Shown here one piece after another: positions 9,656 to 19,010 of a stretch of 64,000 nucleotides of DNA. Location of the stretch: positions 869,335-933,334 of the forward strand of contig NZ_JH601088.1 of the NCBI RefSeq assembly GCF_000245755.1, read 5' to 3'. Source of the DNA: Helcococcus kunzii ATCC 51366. GTDB lineage: Bacteria > Bacillota > Clostridia > Tissierellales > Peptoniphilaceae. Position 1 is the first letter of the stretch. Each line of letters begins with the position of its first letter. A program made the position numbers and the translations under genes. The notes under the pieces were generated by a model. That model did not search any database and was not told the origin of the DNA. It worked only from the letters and a program-made list of their open reading frames with translations.

Positions 9656-10086
9656 ATGTAATTATAAGAATTAAAACTATACATACATCGAATTTAATTA
9701 ACTCCACACTAATTAATGGAGCGATTCAATTAAAATTAATTTTTAACACTAGACATATACGTTCAACATGGTGTAAAGTTAAGACTTGTAAAAATATAAT
9801 CACATTTTTTTAGATATGTAGTATAAAAATTCCAAGTAAAACTTGGAATAAAAATAATTAAACATTTAGATCTTAATAAGAATTTAACATCAGAAGAAGT
9901 ATTAGAAATTACATCAATAGTTTTTAATCAAATATCACAAAAATAAAAAGCTGAAAATATTTAATTTCAAAAGGACTCTTTTCTAAAATAAAAAAGGTTT
10001 GTAATACGATGGATTTAAACAATAAGTAAACTAAAAGTAAATCAAAATTTCAGACTAAATTGTAATATTTAAATTCAATATTTAAA
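9656..10086. other. Gene-free, probably decayed interval before ftsK
   Basis: No intact gene is seen. Positions 9830-9946 give 38 open codons ending in TAA but lacking a start (contains HLDLNKNLTSEEVLEITS), which looks like a leftover coding scrap of unknown origin. An 8-base perfect inverted repeat, TTCCAAGT (9830-9837) and ACTTGGAA (9841-9848), lies at its beginning. The rest is AT-rich DNA without recognisable signals. Confidence 0.4.
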
Positions 10087-10139
10087 AAAAAAGGTGATGG
10101 TCAGAGTAGTCTTAGCTAATCTGTAATACCACCTTTTTT
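10087..10139 (+). terminator. Palindromic terminator-like element before ftsK
   Basis: AAAAAAGGTG (10087-10096) and CACCTTTTTT (10130-10139) are perfect complements, giving a terminator in both directions. The inner segment contains CAGA...TCTG and CTGTAAT and is similar to the pnp terminator at 2111-2159. It insulates ftsK from the accessory block. Confidence 0.65.
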
Positions 10140-10188
10140 AATTGCAGAAACAATATTTAGTATTTTTAACATAATTGAAATGTTTTAT

Positions 10189-10218
10189 ATTACAAATTCC
10201 TACTAAATATGGTATAAT
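10189..10218 (+). promoter_or_regulatory. Promoter of ftsK
   Basis: A perfect -10 TATAAT at 10213-10218 has ATTACA (10189-10194) 18 bases upstream as a -35. The -10 lies inside the longest open frame of ftsK, which supports the later ATG at 10244. Confidence 0.6.
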
Positions 10219-10243
10219 TAGTATGAGTTTTTATGGAGGAAAT

Positions 10244-12520
10244 ATGGCTAATAATATAAGAAAAAGAAATACAAGAAAAAATAATAATAGTACAAAATCA
10301 AAGGCATTTATTGTATTATTTTTATTTATATTTTTATTAGCAGCAATTATTCTTAAAGGAAATATGGGGATAATTGGAGAGGTAGTAAGTAAAGGTATTT
10401 TTATTATATTAGGAGTTACAGCTTATATTTTTCCTTTTTATGCCATTTTTGTTTTCATTGCAATTTTGAATGAAAAATTTTGGGATAAAAACAGATCAAC
10501 CATTTCAATTATTACATTACTTTTATTAGTATTAGGAGTGTTTATTTCTACCTTTTACGTTGAGGGTGATGGATATGGAAAAATGATTGAAAACTCATAT
10601 GATCAAGCATTAGACTATACAGGAGTTGGTTTTATATTTACATCAATATACTTTGTATTTAAAACCTTAATTGCTGATATAGGTATTTATATATTTACAT
10701 TTTTAGCGTTTTTCATTTCATATTTTTATCTTTTTGATAAATCTTTTTCTGAATTCTTTAGAAATATATTTAATGGTATAAAAAGATTTTTTATCAATAT
10801 TAAAAATAACAAATCTAAAAAAATCCAAACAAATAAAAATAAATCTAAAAATTCAAAAGATAGCTTAATTGAATTTAATAAAAAAGAAAAAGATGCAATT
10901 GAAGGTAATGATACTAGAATTGAACCTAAAATTTCTTATCATAATATGAACAATACAACTACATCTAAAAATGTAGCTTTAGATGATGAAAATAGTAGTG
11001 CAGATCAAATGGGCATAGTATATGATGAAGAGTATGAATATACTAAACCACCTATTGATTTGTTAACAAATCAACCAGATTCTAAATCGGATGATGAAGA
11101 TAGACTACTTAAAAATGCAGATATTATTGTTGATACATTAGAGAGTTTTGGTATTAGTTCAGAAGTTGTTAAAATCAATAACGGACCAACTGTTACATCT
11201 TATGAAGTTAAGCCTCAACAAGGAGTAAAGGTAAGTAAAATTGTAAACTTATCTAATAACTTGGCGATGGCGTTGGCTTCCTCAGGCATTAGAATTGAAG
11301 CTCCAATACCAGGTAAACCTTATGTGGGTATTGAAGTGCCAAATTTAAACAAAGATATTGTAACATTTAAGTCATTGATTACAACTGATGAATTCAACAA
11401 AGAGGATGATGATGTCACAGTTGCTATAGGTAGAGATTTATTTGGTAATCCTTTATATGCAAAAATCAATGAAATGCCTCATTTACTTATTGCTGGGGCA
11501 ACAGGATCTGGTAAATCTGTTCTTATGAATGTTATTATTATGAGCATTATATATAGATACACACCTAATGAAGTAGAATTTATAATGATAGATCCGAAAA
11601 TGGTAGAATTGAAGGTCTATTCAGGTATACCACATTTAAAAGGCAGAAAGGTTGTTACAAAAGCCCAAGAAGCCACAGCTTCATTACATGAGGCTGTTAA
11701 AGAAATGACATCTCGTTTTGAAAGATTTTCAAAAACTGGATGTAGAGATATAAAATCATATAATCAAAAAGTAGAAGAAGATAATGAAGATGGAGAACTA
11801 GAAAAAATGCCATATCTAGTTGTCATTATCGATGAATTATCTGATCTTATGATGGAAGCATCTAAAGATGTTGAAAACTATATTACTAGACTTGCTCAAA
11901 TGGGTAGAGCTAGTGGTGTACACTTAATTATTGCAACTCAAAGACCAAGTGTAAATGTTATAACTGGTATTATAAAAGCAAATATCCCATCAAGGATTGC
12001 TTTCCAAGTTGCTTCAAATGTTGACTCTAGAACAATCATAGATATGTCTGGGGCAGAAAAACTATTAGGTAAGGGTGATATGCTTTATTTCCCTGGGAAA
12101 TTCCCAAAACCTAAGAGAGCACAAGGTGCATTTTTATCAGATAGTGAAGTTGAAAGAGTCGTAACATTTGTAAAAAATAAAAATGATGAAATTGAAAATG
12201 ATAATAGTTTCAATAAGATCATAGAAGAAGTAAAAACACAACAAGATCCTCTGGATGAAGTTGATGAGTTATATGACGAAGCTGTACAATTTGTTGTAAT
12301 GGAAAACCAAGCATCTATTTCTGCTATTCAAAGAAGATTTAGAGTTGGTTATGCTAGAGCTGGTCGTATTATTGATCAAATGACTAGAAGAGGGATTGTT
12401 AGTGAACAAGATGGTAGTAAACCAAGAAATGTGTTAAAAACATTAGAAGAAATAGAAATGGAAAAAAATAATGAAGCGAATGCTGAAGATGAATTTAGCG
12501 AACAAACTAACAATTATTAG
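10244..12520 (+). CDS. ftsK: DNA translocase FtsK/SpoIIIE
   Basis: Membrane-anchored motor that pumps chromosomal DNA through the closing septum. The ATG at 10244 is chosen because GGAGG lies seven bases before it and a promoter lies inside the longer frame; the product has 758 residues. Order: basic N-terminus, four or five membrane helices (about 20-180), charged linker, RecA-like motor with Walker A GATGSGKS (about 420) and Walker B VVIIDELSDLM (about 527), and a C-terminal gamma winged helix (about 680-745; ASISAIQRRFRVGYARAGRIID) that reads polarity sequences. pgsA overlaps its end by 32 bases. Confidence 0.95.
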   Translation: MANNIRKRNTRKNNNSTKSKAFIVLFLFIFLLAAIILKGNMGIIGEVVSKGIFIILGVTAYIFPFYAIFVFIAILNEKFWDKNRSTISIITLLLLVLGVFISTFYVEGDGYGKMIENSYDQALDYTGVGFIFTSIYFVFKTLIADIGIYIFTFLAFFISYFYLFDKSFSEFFRNIFNGIKRFFINIKNNKSKKIQTNKNKSKNSKDSLIEFNKKEKDAIEGNDTRIEPKISYHNMNNTTTSKNVALDDENSSADQMGIVYDEEYEYTKPPIDLLTNQPDSKSDDEDRLLKNADIIVDTLESFGISSEVVKINNGPTVTSYEVKPQQGVKVSKIVNLSNNLAMALASSGIRIEAPIPGKPYVGIEVPNLNKDIVTFKSLITTDEFNKEDDDVTVAIGRDLFGNPLYAKINEMPHLLIAGATGSGKSVLMNVIIMSIIYRYTPNEVEFIMIDPKMVELKVYSGIPHLKGRKVVTKAQEATASLHEAVKEMTSRFERFSKTGCRDIKSYNQKVEEDNEDGELEKMPYLVVIIDELSDLMMEASKDVENYITRLAQMGRASGVHLIIATQRPSVNVITGIIKANIPSRIAFQVASNVDSRTIIDMSGAEKLLGKGDMLYFPGKFPKPKRAQGAFLSDSEVERVVTFVKNKNDEIENDNSFNKIIEEVKTQQDPLDEVDELYDEAVQFVVMENQASISAIQRRFRVGYARAGRIIDQMTRRGIVSEQDGSKPRNVLKTLEEIEMEKNNEANAEDEFSEQTNNY

Positions 12521-13028
12521 ATTATTTATGGTTCCTATATTTGTCCTAATTTATAATAGATTTGGAGTAACATCACCAATTCCTGCAATTATATTTGCTT
12601 TAACATCTGCAACTGACTTTTTAGATGGTTATATTGCAAGATCAAGAAACTTAATTACAACTTTTGGTAAATTTATGGATCCATTAGTTGATAAAGTTCT
12701 TACACAAGCTGGGTATATTGTTTTAGTAGGATCAGGTATTATACCTGCATGGACAGTGATTGTTATAGTATTTAGAGAATTATTAATTGATGGTTTAAGA
12801 ATTTTAGCAGCGTCAAATAATATTACTATTGCTGCTTCAATATATGGTAAATTAAAAACAACAAGCCAAATGATAACAATCATAATGTACCTTTTATCTG
12901 GAGTATTGACATTTATTCCAGATATCGTATATCAGATACTATTATATATTTCAATAATATTAACGATCATTTCTGGATTAGACTACCTAATAAAAAATAT
13001 CGAGGTTTTAGACCTAGATAATATTTAG
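12489..13028 (+). CDS. pgsA: CDP-diacylglycerol--glycerol-3-phosphate 3-phosphatidyltransferase
   Basis: Makes phosphatidylglycerol phosphate in the membrane, the first step to anionic phospholipids. The CDP-alcohol phosphotransferase signature is complete around residues 41-69: DFLDGYIAR, then G-KFMD-P-VDK. About four or five further hydrophobic helices follow. The ATG at 12489 ([11 protein letters not shown]) is preferred because family members begin this way; an in-frame ATG at 12471 would add six residues. The gene overlaps ftsK and its stop codon is fused to the recA ribosome site, so ftsK-pgsA-recA is likely one unit. Confidence 0.92.
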   Translation: MNLANKLTIIRLFMVPIFVLIYNRFGVTSPIPAIIFALTSATDFLDGYIARSRNLITTFGKFMDPLVDKVLTQAGYIVLVGSGIIPAWTVIVIVFRELLIDGLRILAASNNITIAASIYGKLKTTSQMITIIMYLLSGVLTFIPDIVYQILLYISIILTIISGLDYLIKNIEVLDLDNI

Positions 13029-13041
13029 GAGGTTTATTATT
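13027..13041 (+). promoter_or_regulatory. Ribosome site and ATT start codon of recA
   Basis: A perfect AGGAGG (13027-13032), overlapping the last bases of the pgsA stop, is followed after six bases by ATT (13039-13041). Between the in-frame stop at 13015 and the first ATG at 13129 there is no ATG, GTG, TTG or CTG codon in the recA frame. The conserved RecA N-terminus is encoded in that stretch, so ATT is the best start. Confidence 0.75.
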
Positions 13042-14100
13042 ACTGAAAAAAATATTGATAAAGACAAGAAAAAAGCTCTAGATCGTGCTTTATCACAAAT
13101 AGAAAAATCATACGGGAAAGGTTCTATAATGATTTTAGGAGATGCTCCTGAAAGAAATGATATTGAAGCTATCCCAACAGGTGCGATAAATCTAGATATC
13201 GCGTTAGGAATCGGTGGATTACCTAGAGGTAGAGTTGTAGAGATCTACGGCCCAGAGTCCTCTGGTAAAACAACATTATCACTACACTGTATTGCAGAAG
13301 CTCAAAAAATGGGTGGTATAGGTGCATTTATCGATGCAGAGCATGCTTTAGATGTGCACTATGCAAAAAACTTGGGTGTAGATATTGAAAATTTAGTATT
13401 ATCACAACCAGATACTGGTGAACAGGCTTTAGCTATCGTTGAATCTCTTGCAAGATCAAACGCTGTTGACATCATCGTTGTCGATTCTGTTGCAGCTTTA
13501 GTTCCTAGAGCAGAAATTGAAGGTGATATGGGTGATAGCCATGTCGGTTTATTAGCTAGACTTATGTCTCAAGCTATGAGAAAATTAACAGCAATTGTTG
13601 CTAAATCAAACACTACAGTTATTTTCTTAAATCAATTAAGACAAAAAATTGGTGTTATGTTTGGTAATCCTGAAACCACAACTGGTGGTATTGCTCTTAA
13701 GTTCTATTCTAGTGTAAGATTAGATATCAGAAGAAAAGAACAAATAAAAAATGGGGAAGATGTAATTGGTAATAGTACACAAGTAAGAGTTGTAAAAAAC
13801 AAAGTTGCACCACCATTTAAAGTAGCCACATTTGATATTATGTATGGAACAGGTATATCTAAAGTTGGTACTGTACTTGACTCAGCTGTAGACTTTGAAA
13901 TTGTTGATAAGGCTGGATCATGGTATAGCTACAATGGCGATAGACTTGGTCAAGGTAGAGAAAACGTAAAAGATTATCTTTTGAAAAATGAAGATATTTA
14001 TGCCGATATAGAACAAAAAATTAGAGAGAGACTTAAAAACGGTGATGGTCATTTAAAAGGATATGAAACGAAAGATGAAGATGGCGAAATAATTGAATAA
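13039..14100 (+). CDS. recA: Recombinase RecA (ATT start)
   Basis: DNA-dependent ATPase for homologous strand exchange and SOS activation of LexA self-cleavage. From the ATT at 13039 the product is 353 residues, the usual RecA size. The segment before the first ATG (13129) encodes [16 protein letters not shown], which is conserved across RecA proteins, so an ATG start would delete an essential part. Walker A GPESSGKT is at about 71-78; the Walker B-type [10 protein letters not shown], the L1/L2 loops (including GNPETTTGG) and an acidic C-terminus are present. It is preceded directly by pgsA and followed by rny after 20 bases. Confidence 0.95.
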   Translation: MTEKNIDKDKKKALDRALSQIEKSYGKGSIMILGDAPERNDIEAIPTGAINLDIALGIGGLPRGRVVEIYGPESSGKTTLSLHCIAEAQKMGGIGAFIDAEHALDVHYAKNLGVDIENLVLSQPDTGEQALAIVESLARSNAVDIIVVDSVAALVPRAEIEGDMGDSHVGLLARLMSQAMRKLTAIVAKSNTTVIFLNQLRQKIGVMFGNPETTTGGIALKFYSSVRLDIRRKEQIKNGEDVIGNSTQVRVVKNKVAPPFKVATFDIMYGTGISKVGTVLDSAVDFEIVDKAGSWYSYNGDRLGQGRENVKDYLLKNEDIYADIEQKIRERLKNGDGHLKGYETKDEDGEIIE

Positions 14101-14120
14101 TAAGCATCAGGAGGAAATGC

Positions 14121-15662
14121 ATGGATTTTATATATTATGCACTGGCCTTGCTTGTGGGAGTTATTATTGGATATATAATTGTTTCAATTGTGAAAACAAA
14201 TGCTGATAAGAAGAAAATTAATTCTTCGGAACAAATTTCCAGAAGAATAATTGATGATGCTAATAAAGACGCTGATACTTTAAAAAGAGAAGCTATACTG
14301 ACAGCTAAAGATGAGATTTTTAAATTAAAACAAAATATAGAACAAGAAAATACTAGAAGAAAGAGTGAAATTGACAAACACGAACAAAGGTTAGTAAAAA
14401 AAGAAGAAAATTTAGATAAGAAACTTGATAAATTAGACAGAAAAAATGATTCATTAAATAGTAGACTTAAAAATGTTGAAAAGAAAGAAGAAGATATAAA
14501 AAATATTTTAACTAAACAAGTCGAAGAACTTGAAAGGATTTCAAGTTTAACTGAAGATGAAGCTAAACAAATTATATTAAATCAAGTTTCAGAAGAATCA
14601 GAACATCAAAAAGCTTTGATATTGAGAGAATTCGAAGCGAGAACAAGGGAAGATAAAAATAGACTATCAAGAGAAATTATTGCTTCCGCTATACAAAGAC
14701 AAGCTTCAGAAATAGTTGCAGAATCATCTGTTTCTGTGGTAACATTACCTAATGATGAGATGAAAGGTAGAATAATTGGTAGAGAAGGAAGAAATATAAG
14801 AGCTTTTGAAAGTTTAACAGGTGTTGATTTAATTATTGATGATACACCAGAAGCCATTGTTTTATCATGTTATGATCCAAGAAGAAGAGAAATTGCAAAA
14901 CTTACTCTTGAAAAATTAATGGTGGATGGTAGAATTCATCCTGCTAGAATTGAAGAAATGTATGAAAAAGCTTTAGAAGATATCGACCAAAGAACTAAAG
15001 AATATGGGGAAGAAGCGTGTGAAAAAGCCAGAGTTCACGGACTTCACCCTGAATTAGTCAAAATCCTTGGTAAATTAAATTACAGAACTTCTTACGGACA
15101 AAATGTATTATGGCATTCTGTAGAAGTTGCTAATATTGCTGCTATTATTGCTAGAGAATTAGGCATAAATGATAGAATAGCAAGACGTGCAGGATTGTTA
15201 CATGACATCGGTAAAGCTTTAGATCATGACATTGAAGGTACTCATGTAGAAATTGGTGTAAATTTATGTAGAAGATACAAAATTAAAGAAGATATTATTC
15301 ACTGTATCGAAGCACATCATTTCGATGTACCATTTAATTCATTAGAAGCAATGGTTGTACAAGCTGCTGATGCTATATCAGCTTCAAGACCTGGTGCAAG
15401 ACGTGAAGCCTTAGAACAATACATTCAAAGACTTACAAATCTTGAAAACATTGCAAATTCATATGAAGGTATTAGAAAAGCTTATGCAATACAAGCTGGT
15501 AGAGAAATCAGAGTGATGGTTGAACCAGATAAGATTTCTGATGACAGACTTGTTATATTATCAAATGAAATTGCAAAACAAATAGAAAATGAACTTGAAT
15601 ATCCAGGTAAAATTAAAGTTCACACAATTAGAGAAACTAAATCTGTTGCATATGCAAAATAG
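14121..15662 (+). CDS. rny: Ribonuclease Y
   Basis: Membrane-anchored endoribonuclease that starts mRNA decay in many Firmicutes. The 513 residues comprise one N-terminal membrane helix (about 4-24), a long charged coiled coil (about 28-200), a KH domain (GRIIGREGRNIRAFE, about 215), and an HD phosphohydrolase domain with LLHDIGKALDHD (about 358) and the later EAHH metal ligands. An AGGAGG-type site precedes the ATG. It lies 20 bases after recA, the usual neighbour in clostridia and relatives, and is closed by a strong terminator. Confidence 0.96.
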   Translation: MDFIYYALALLVGVIIGYIIVSIVKTNADKKKINSSEQISRRIIDDANKDADTLKREAILTAKDEIFKLKQNIEQENTRRKSEIDKHEQRLVKKEENLDKKLDKLDRKNDSLNSRLKNVEKKEEDIKNILTKQVEELERISSLTEDEAKQIILNQVSEESEHQKALILREFEARTREDKNRLSREIIASAIQRQASEIVAESSVSVVTLPNDEMKGRIIGREGRNIRAFESLTGVDLIIDDTPEAIVLSCYDPRRREIAKLTLEKLMVDGRIHPARIEEMYEKALEDIDQRTKEYGEEACEKARVHGLHPELVKILGKLNYRTSYGQNVLWHSVEVANIAAIIARELGINDRIARRAGLLHDIGKALDHDIEGTHVEIGVNLCRRYKIKEDIIHCIEAHHFDVPFNSLEAMVVQAADAISASRPGARREALEQYIQRLTNLENIANSYEGIRKAYAIQAGREIRVMVEPDKISDDRLVILSNEIAKQIENELEYPGKIKVHTIRETKSVAYAK

Positions 15663-15687
15663 TATTTAGTTAATAAAGTAAAATATA

Positions 15688-15727
15688 ATATGGGTGAGAA
15701 TAATCCTCTCATCCATATGTTTTTTTT
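15688..15727 (+). terminator. Rho-independent terminator of rny
   Basis: ATATGGGTGAGA (15688-15699) and TCTCATCCATAT (15707-15718) pair with one G-T over 12 bases, followed after one base by eight T. It closes the ftsK-pgsA-recA-rny unit. Confidence 0.9.
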
Positions 15728-15819
15728 GGTTATAATAGTCACATTAACTTAGTGATGTCTTAAAACAGAGTTAGGTTACGAATACAAAGCAAAATAATAA
15801 TAGAGTTTAGGAGTTTAAG

Positions 15820-17211
15820 ATGAAAAAGAAATATTTTTTTAGTGATAAAAATTTTATTAAAATGATATTATCAGTTGCGTTGCCAGTATCCTTGCAATTC
15901 TTAATATCGACGTCAATAAATATGGCAGATACAGTTATGATTAGCTCCCTTGGTGGTGCAGAAATAGCCGCTGTTGGACAAGTTAATCAATATGTTTTTT
16001 TCTTTATTGTAGCATGTTTTGGTGTTTCAAGTGCGGGCGCAGTGTTTTTCTCGCAACACTTTGGAGACAACGATCAAGACAATGTTAGAAGATATTTAAG
16101 TTTAACACTTCAATTATCAATATTAATAAGTTTAGTGTTTACTTTCTTCTCAATTTTATTTCCAGAACATATAATGAGAGTACTTATTCCTGATGAAGAA
16201 GTTATAAAACATGGTTCATTATATTTAAGATTGATTTCAATAACTTTTATACCAACTGCCATTTCACAAGTTTACAATACTGTTCTTAGATCAGTAAATA
16301 GAGCAAGAGAACCATTATTTGTTTCATTCATCTCATTTATTTTAAATGTATTATTTAACTACATCTTTATATTTGGTAAATTTGGAGCACCTGCTTTAGG
16401 AGTTGCTGGGGCTGCATTAGGTACAATAATAGCAAGATTCGCAGAAATAATAATATTAAATATTATTATCTATAAAGAAAAGCATGGTTATGAAACAATT
16501 ACACCTTTAGATTTATTCAAAATAGATAGATTGAGAATTAAGAACTTCATTCCTATCGCATTACCAATCATTATGGCTGAAGTATTCTGGGCTTTAGGAC
16601 AATTACTATTCTCAATGGCTTATGCAAGAATAGGAAAAGATGCAACTGCCTCAATACAATTAACAGGAACAATACAAAATATATTCTTTATTATTGTTAA
16701 TTCTCTAAATACTGCTGCGGCTATATTAATTGGACAAACTTTAGGTAGTTCAAGGAAGGACAAGGCTGAAGTATTCGCAAGCTACTTCCTTCAAATAAAT
16801 ACATTAATAGGTTTTATATCTTTATTAGTATTGGTATTTATGCCACACACATTAATGAAGATTTACTCAAATATCGAACCACAAATTTACAATACAGCTA
16901 TAAATTTACTTATAATAAGAGGAATTTTCATACCATTTAGATTTATTAACGGTATGCTTTTCGTAGGTATATTTAGAGCGGGAGGGGAGACAAAACTACC
17001 TCTAATTTTCGAACTATGTACGATGTGGTTATTTGCAATTCCAATGTCATTTATCGGAGTATTAGTATTTAAATGGCCGATAGAATGGATATTCTCAATT
17101 GTAAGTTTTGAAGAATTAGTAAAGCTTTTATTAATAATGCCTTTATACAAGAAGAAAAGATGGCTAAATAATATTACAAGTCAAGAAAAAACAACTGGGG
17201 CTATTGCATAA
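15820..17211 (+). CDS. MATE family efflux transporter
   Basis: Cation-coupled multidrug/metabolite exporter of the MATE (DinF/NorM-like) superfamily. The 463 residues contain about 12 hydrophobic helices in two similar halves. Typical features are ALPVSLQFLISTSINMADT-like helix 1, GVSSAGAVFFSQHFGD, and in the second half INTAAAILIGQTLG-type sequence (LNTAAAILIGQTLGS). The substrate cannot be read from sequence. TAGGAG precedes the ATG. The last codons run into the palindromic element downstream (GGGGCTATTGCATAAGTCCC spans the stop), so the element may have rewritten the extreme C-terminus. Confidence 0.9.
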   Translation: MKKKYFFSDKNFIKMILSVALPVSLQFLISTSINMADTVMISSLGGAEIAAVGQVNQYVFFFIVACFGVSSAGAVFFSQHFGDNDQDNVRRYLSLTLQLSILISLVFTFFSILFPEHIMRVLIPDEEVIKHGSLYLRLISITFIPTAISQVYNTVLRSVNRAREPLFVSFISFILNVLFNYIFIFGKFGAPALGVAGAALGTIIARFAEIIILNIIIYKEKHGYETITPLDLFKIDRLRIKNFIPIALPIIMAEVFWALGQLLFSMAYARIGKDATASIQLTGTIQNIFFIIVNSLNTAAAILIGQTLGSSRKDKAEVFASYFLQINTLIGFISLLVLVFMPHTLMKIYSNIEPQIYNTAINLLIIRGIFIPFRFINGMLFVGIFRAGGETKLPLIFELCTMWLFAIPMSFIGVLVFKWPIEWIFSIVSFEELVKLLLIMPLYKKKRWLNNITSQEKTTGAIA

Positions 17212-17230
17212 GTCCCTAACCGCGAAAAAA

Positions 17231-17274
17231 GGAACTGTTACATAATAACCAAAATGTTATTTTGCAATAGTTCC
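17231..17274. terminator. Imperfect 19-base inverted repeat, bidirectional terminator / short element
   Basis: GGAACTGTTACATAATAAC (17231-17249) and GTTATTTTGCAATAGTTCC (17256-17274) pair at 16 of 19 positions plus one G-T. It sits between the convergent MATE and mvaS genes. The arms resemble those of the element at 31540-31579 (core CTRTTGCAAAATAAC), pointing to a mobile-like palindromic family. A second related half, GGGGCTATTGCATAAGTCCC, lies directly upstream at 17197-17216. Confidence 0.7.
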
Positions 17275-17344
17275 TATTTCACTAATATTTTTGTTAAATA
17301 TATCACAATAAAACTATGTTATTTTCATAAAATAGGGTATAATT

Positions 17345-18477
17345 TTATTTGTCAATTTCATAAAATCTTATAGAATCAATAATTTTAGATAATTTAACCC
17401 TAGAATTATCTTTTAGTTTTAGCATATTATCAAAATATTTTAATTCATAGTCTTCAATTGATACTTCTTTTCTAGAATTTAATCGTTTATCTATTTCTAA
17501 TTTTCTTATTTTTTCCTTATAATCCGCTGATAAATTCACAGTAAAAAGCTCACCAACAGCACCAGATCCATAACTAAAAAGTGCAATTTTTTCGTGTTCA
17601 TTTATATTACCATAGTACAATAAAGATAATAATGATAAATATAATGAACCAGTATAAGTATTTCCAATATTTTTACATAATATTTTAGATGTAATTTCTG
17701 ACAAATGCTTTGTTTTAAAATCTATATATTTATCATCAAGTGATTGTAATGCTTTATCTCTCATTTTTGAAAAAGGTAGATGAAAAATCATCGATGATAT
17801 TTCATCGAAATTCTGATATTTATCTATAAAGCTTTCAAAACATAAAGTAAACAATTCAATATATAATTTTATAGAAAGTTTTCCATCAACTATTGGATAT
17901 TTACAGTCATTTGGTCGCAAAAATCATTAGCATTTTTTGTAGCAAAAATGAATTTAGAATTAATCTCTAAAATTTCACAATTTTCACTTATAAGCATTGC
18001 TATTGCGCCAGCTCCTTGTGTAACTTCTCCAGGCGTATTAGCCCCATATTTAGATATATCTGAAGAAAGGACAAGGACTTTTCTACCAGGATTTTGTTTG
18101 ATATAATTTACCGCAATCTTTATAGCCGCAGTTGTTGAATAGCATGCTTGTTTTATCTCAAATGAACTAGCAAAACTATTAATTTTCAATATATCATGAA
18201 CCACTGTAGCTGCAGATTTTGAAAAATCAATACCGCTTTCTGTTGCGAAAATGACTTGATCTATTAACTTTCTATCCTCATCATCTATCATATTAATTGC
18301 TGCATTAGAAGCCATTGAAATAATATCCTGAGAAGAGGGGATAACAGACATTTTTTCCTGACCAATCCCTACAAGATATTTGTTTGGATCTACCAATCTT
18401 TTTTCTGCAAGTTTTTTTATATCAATATAATACTCAGGTATATAAAGATTGATTTTCTCAATTCCTACTTTTACCAT
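17345..18477 (-). pseudogene. mvaS: Hydroxymethylglutaryl-CoA synthase, frameshifted
   Basis: Condenses acetyl-CoA with acetoacetyl-CoA in the mevalonate pathway. Two adjoining frames give the two halves. The first (18477 down to about 17918) has the catalytic Glu region ATESGID and the Cys nucleophile IKQACYSTTAA. The second continues RPNDCKYPIVDGKLSIKLY and ends at 17345. The junction should read DF-W-RPND; the DNA has TGCGA where TGGCGA is needed, so one G is missing near 17918. Without this loss it would be a normal protein of about 377 residues. Its start overlaps the reductase stop (TAATG). Either a real mutation or a base-calling error. Confidence 0.85.
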
Positions 18478-19010
18478 TATTTTTCACCTCTTATTTTATG
18501 TAATATTTCTTTAGCATCTGTTATACTGTATTTTTTCAATTTAGCTAATTCCATTACTACAGGATTTATTTCATCAGATTTTGCTCCCGCTTGTATTGCG
18601 ATAGTTTTCGCGTGTAAACTCATATGTCCTTTTTGTATACCATCAGTCACCAAGGCTTTTAATGCACTAAAGTTTTGAACAAGTCCCACAGCTGCAATTA
18701 TGCAAGCAAGTCTTTTGGCATCAGGATTTTTCAATACTGATAGCGCCCATTTTCCTATAGGATGTACGGAAATAGTCCCACCTACAGTTGCAACTGGCAT
18801 AGGTATCTCTATTTCTCCATTTAAAACTTCTTTTTCACCGTCATATAACCAAGTTGTTAATGCTTGATATTTACCATCTTTAGAAGCATAACTATGTGCA
18901 GATGATTCAATTGCTCTCCAATCATTACCTGTAGCCAAGGCTACAGCATCAATACCATTCATAATACCTTTATTATGTGTTGCACATCTATAAATATCTA
19001 ATTTAAGCAT
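18477..19010 (-). pseudogene. mvaE: HMG-CoA reductase, C-terminal fragment only
   Basis: 177 residues matching the C-terminal part of class II HMG-CoA reductase (full length about 425). The catalytic Lys (THNKG), Asp (ATGND) and His (KGHMSLHA) motifs are retained. The whole first 250 or so residues, with the catalytic Glu and substrate/cofactor-binding parts, are missing. It begins exactly where the upstream thiolase fragment ends, in another frame. This fits a bifunctional mvaE (thiolase-reductase, as in enterococci) that suffered one large internal deletion of roughly 300 codons. The ATG at 19010 is probably not a true start. No activity is expected. Confidence 0.85.

Noticed and set aside
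9253..9684. 143-residue antisense open frame
   Set aside because: It is the complement of the Trp/Tyr-rich wall-binding repeats, whose codon pattern leaves an open reverse frame.
10087..10139. Riboswitch (fluoride- or T-box-like) before ftsK
   Set aside because: The inner loop did not match any riboswitch consensus that I know; the element precedes the ftsK promoter, so it is not in the ftsK mRNA.
13129..14100. recA starting at the first ATG
   Set aside because: This would remove the conserved N-terminal helix region and leaves the perfect AGGAGG about 100 bases upstream unused; no ribosome site lies before this ATG.
18477..19010. HMG-CoA reductase fragment as a functional short enzyme
   Set aside because: It lacks the N-terminal half with the catalytic Glu and most of the substrate site, and its start coincides with the truncated thiolase end.
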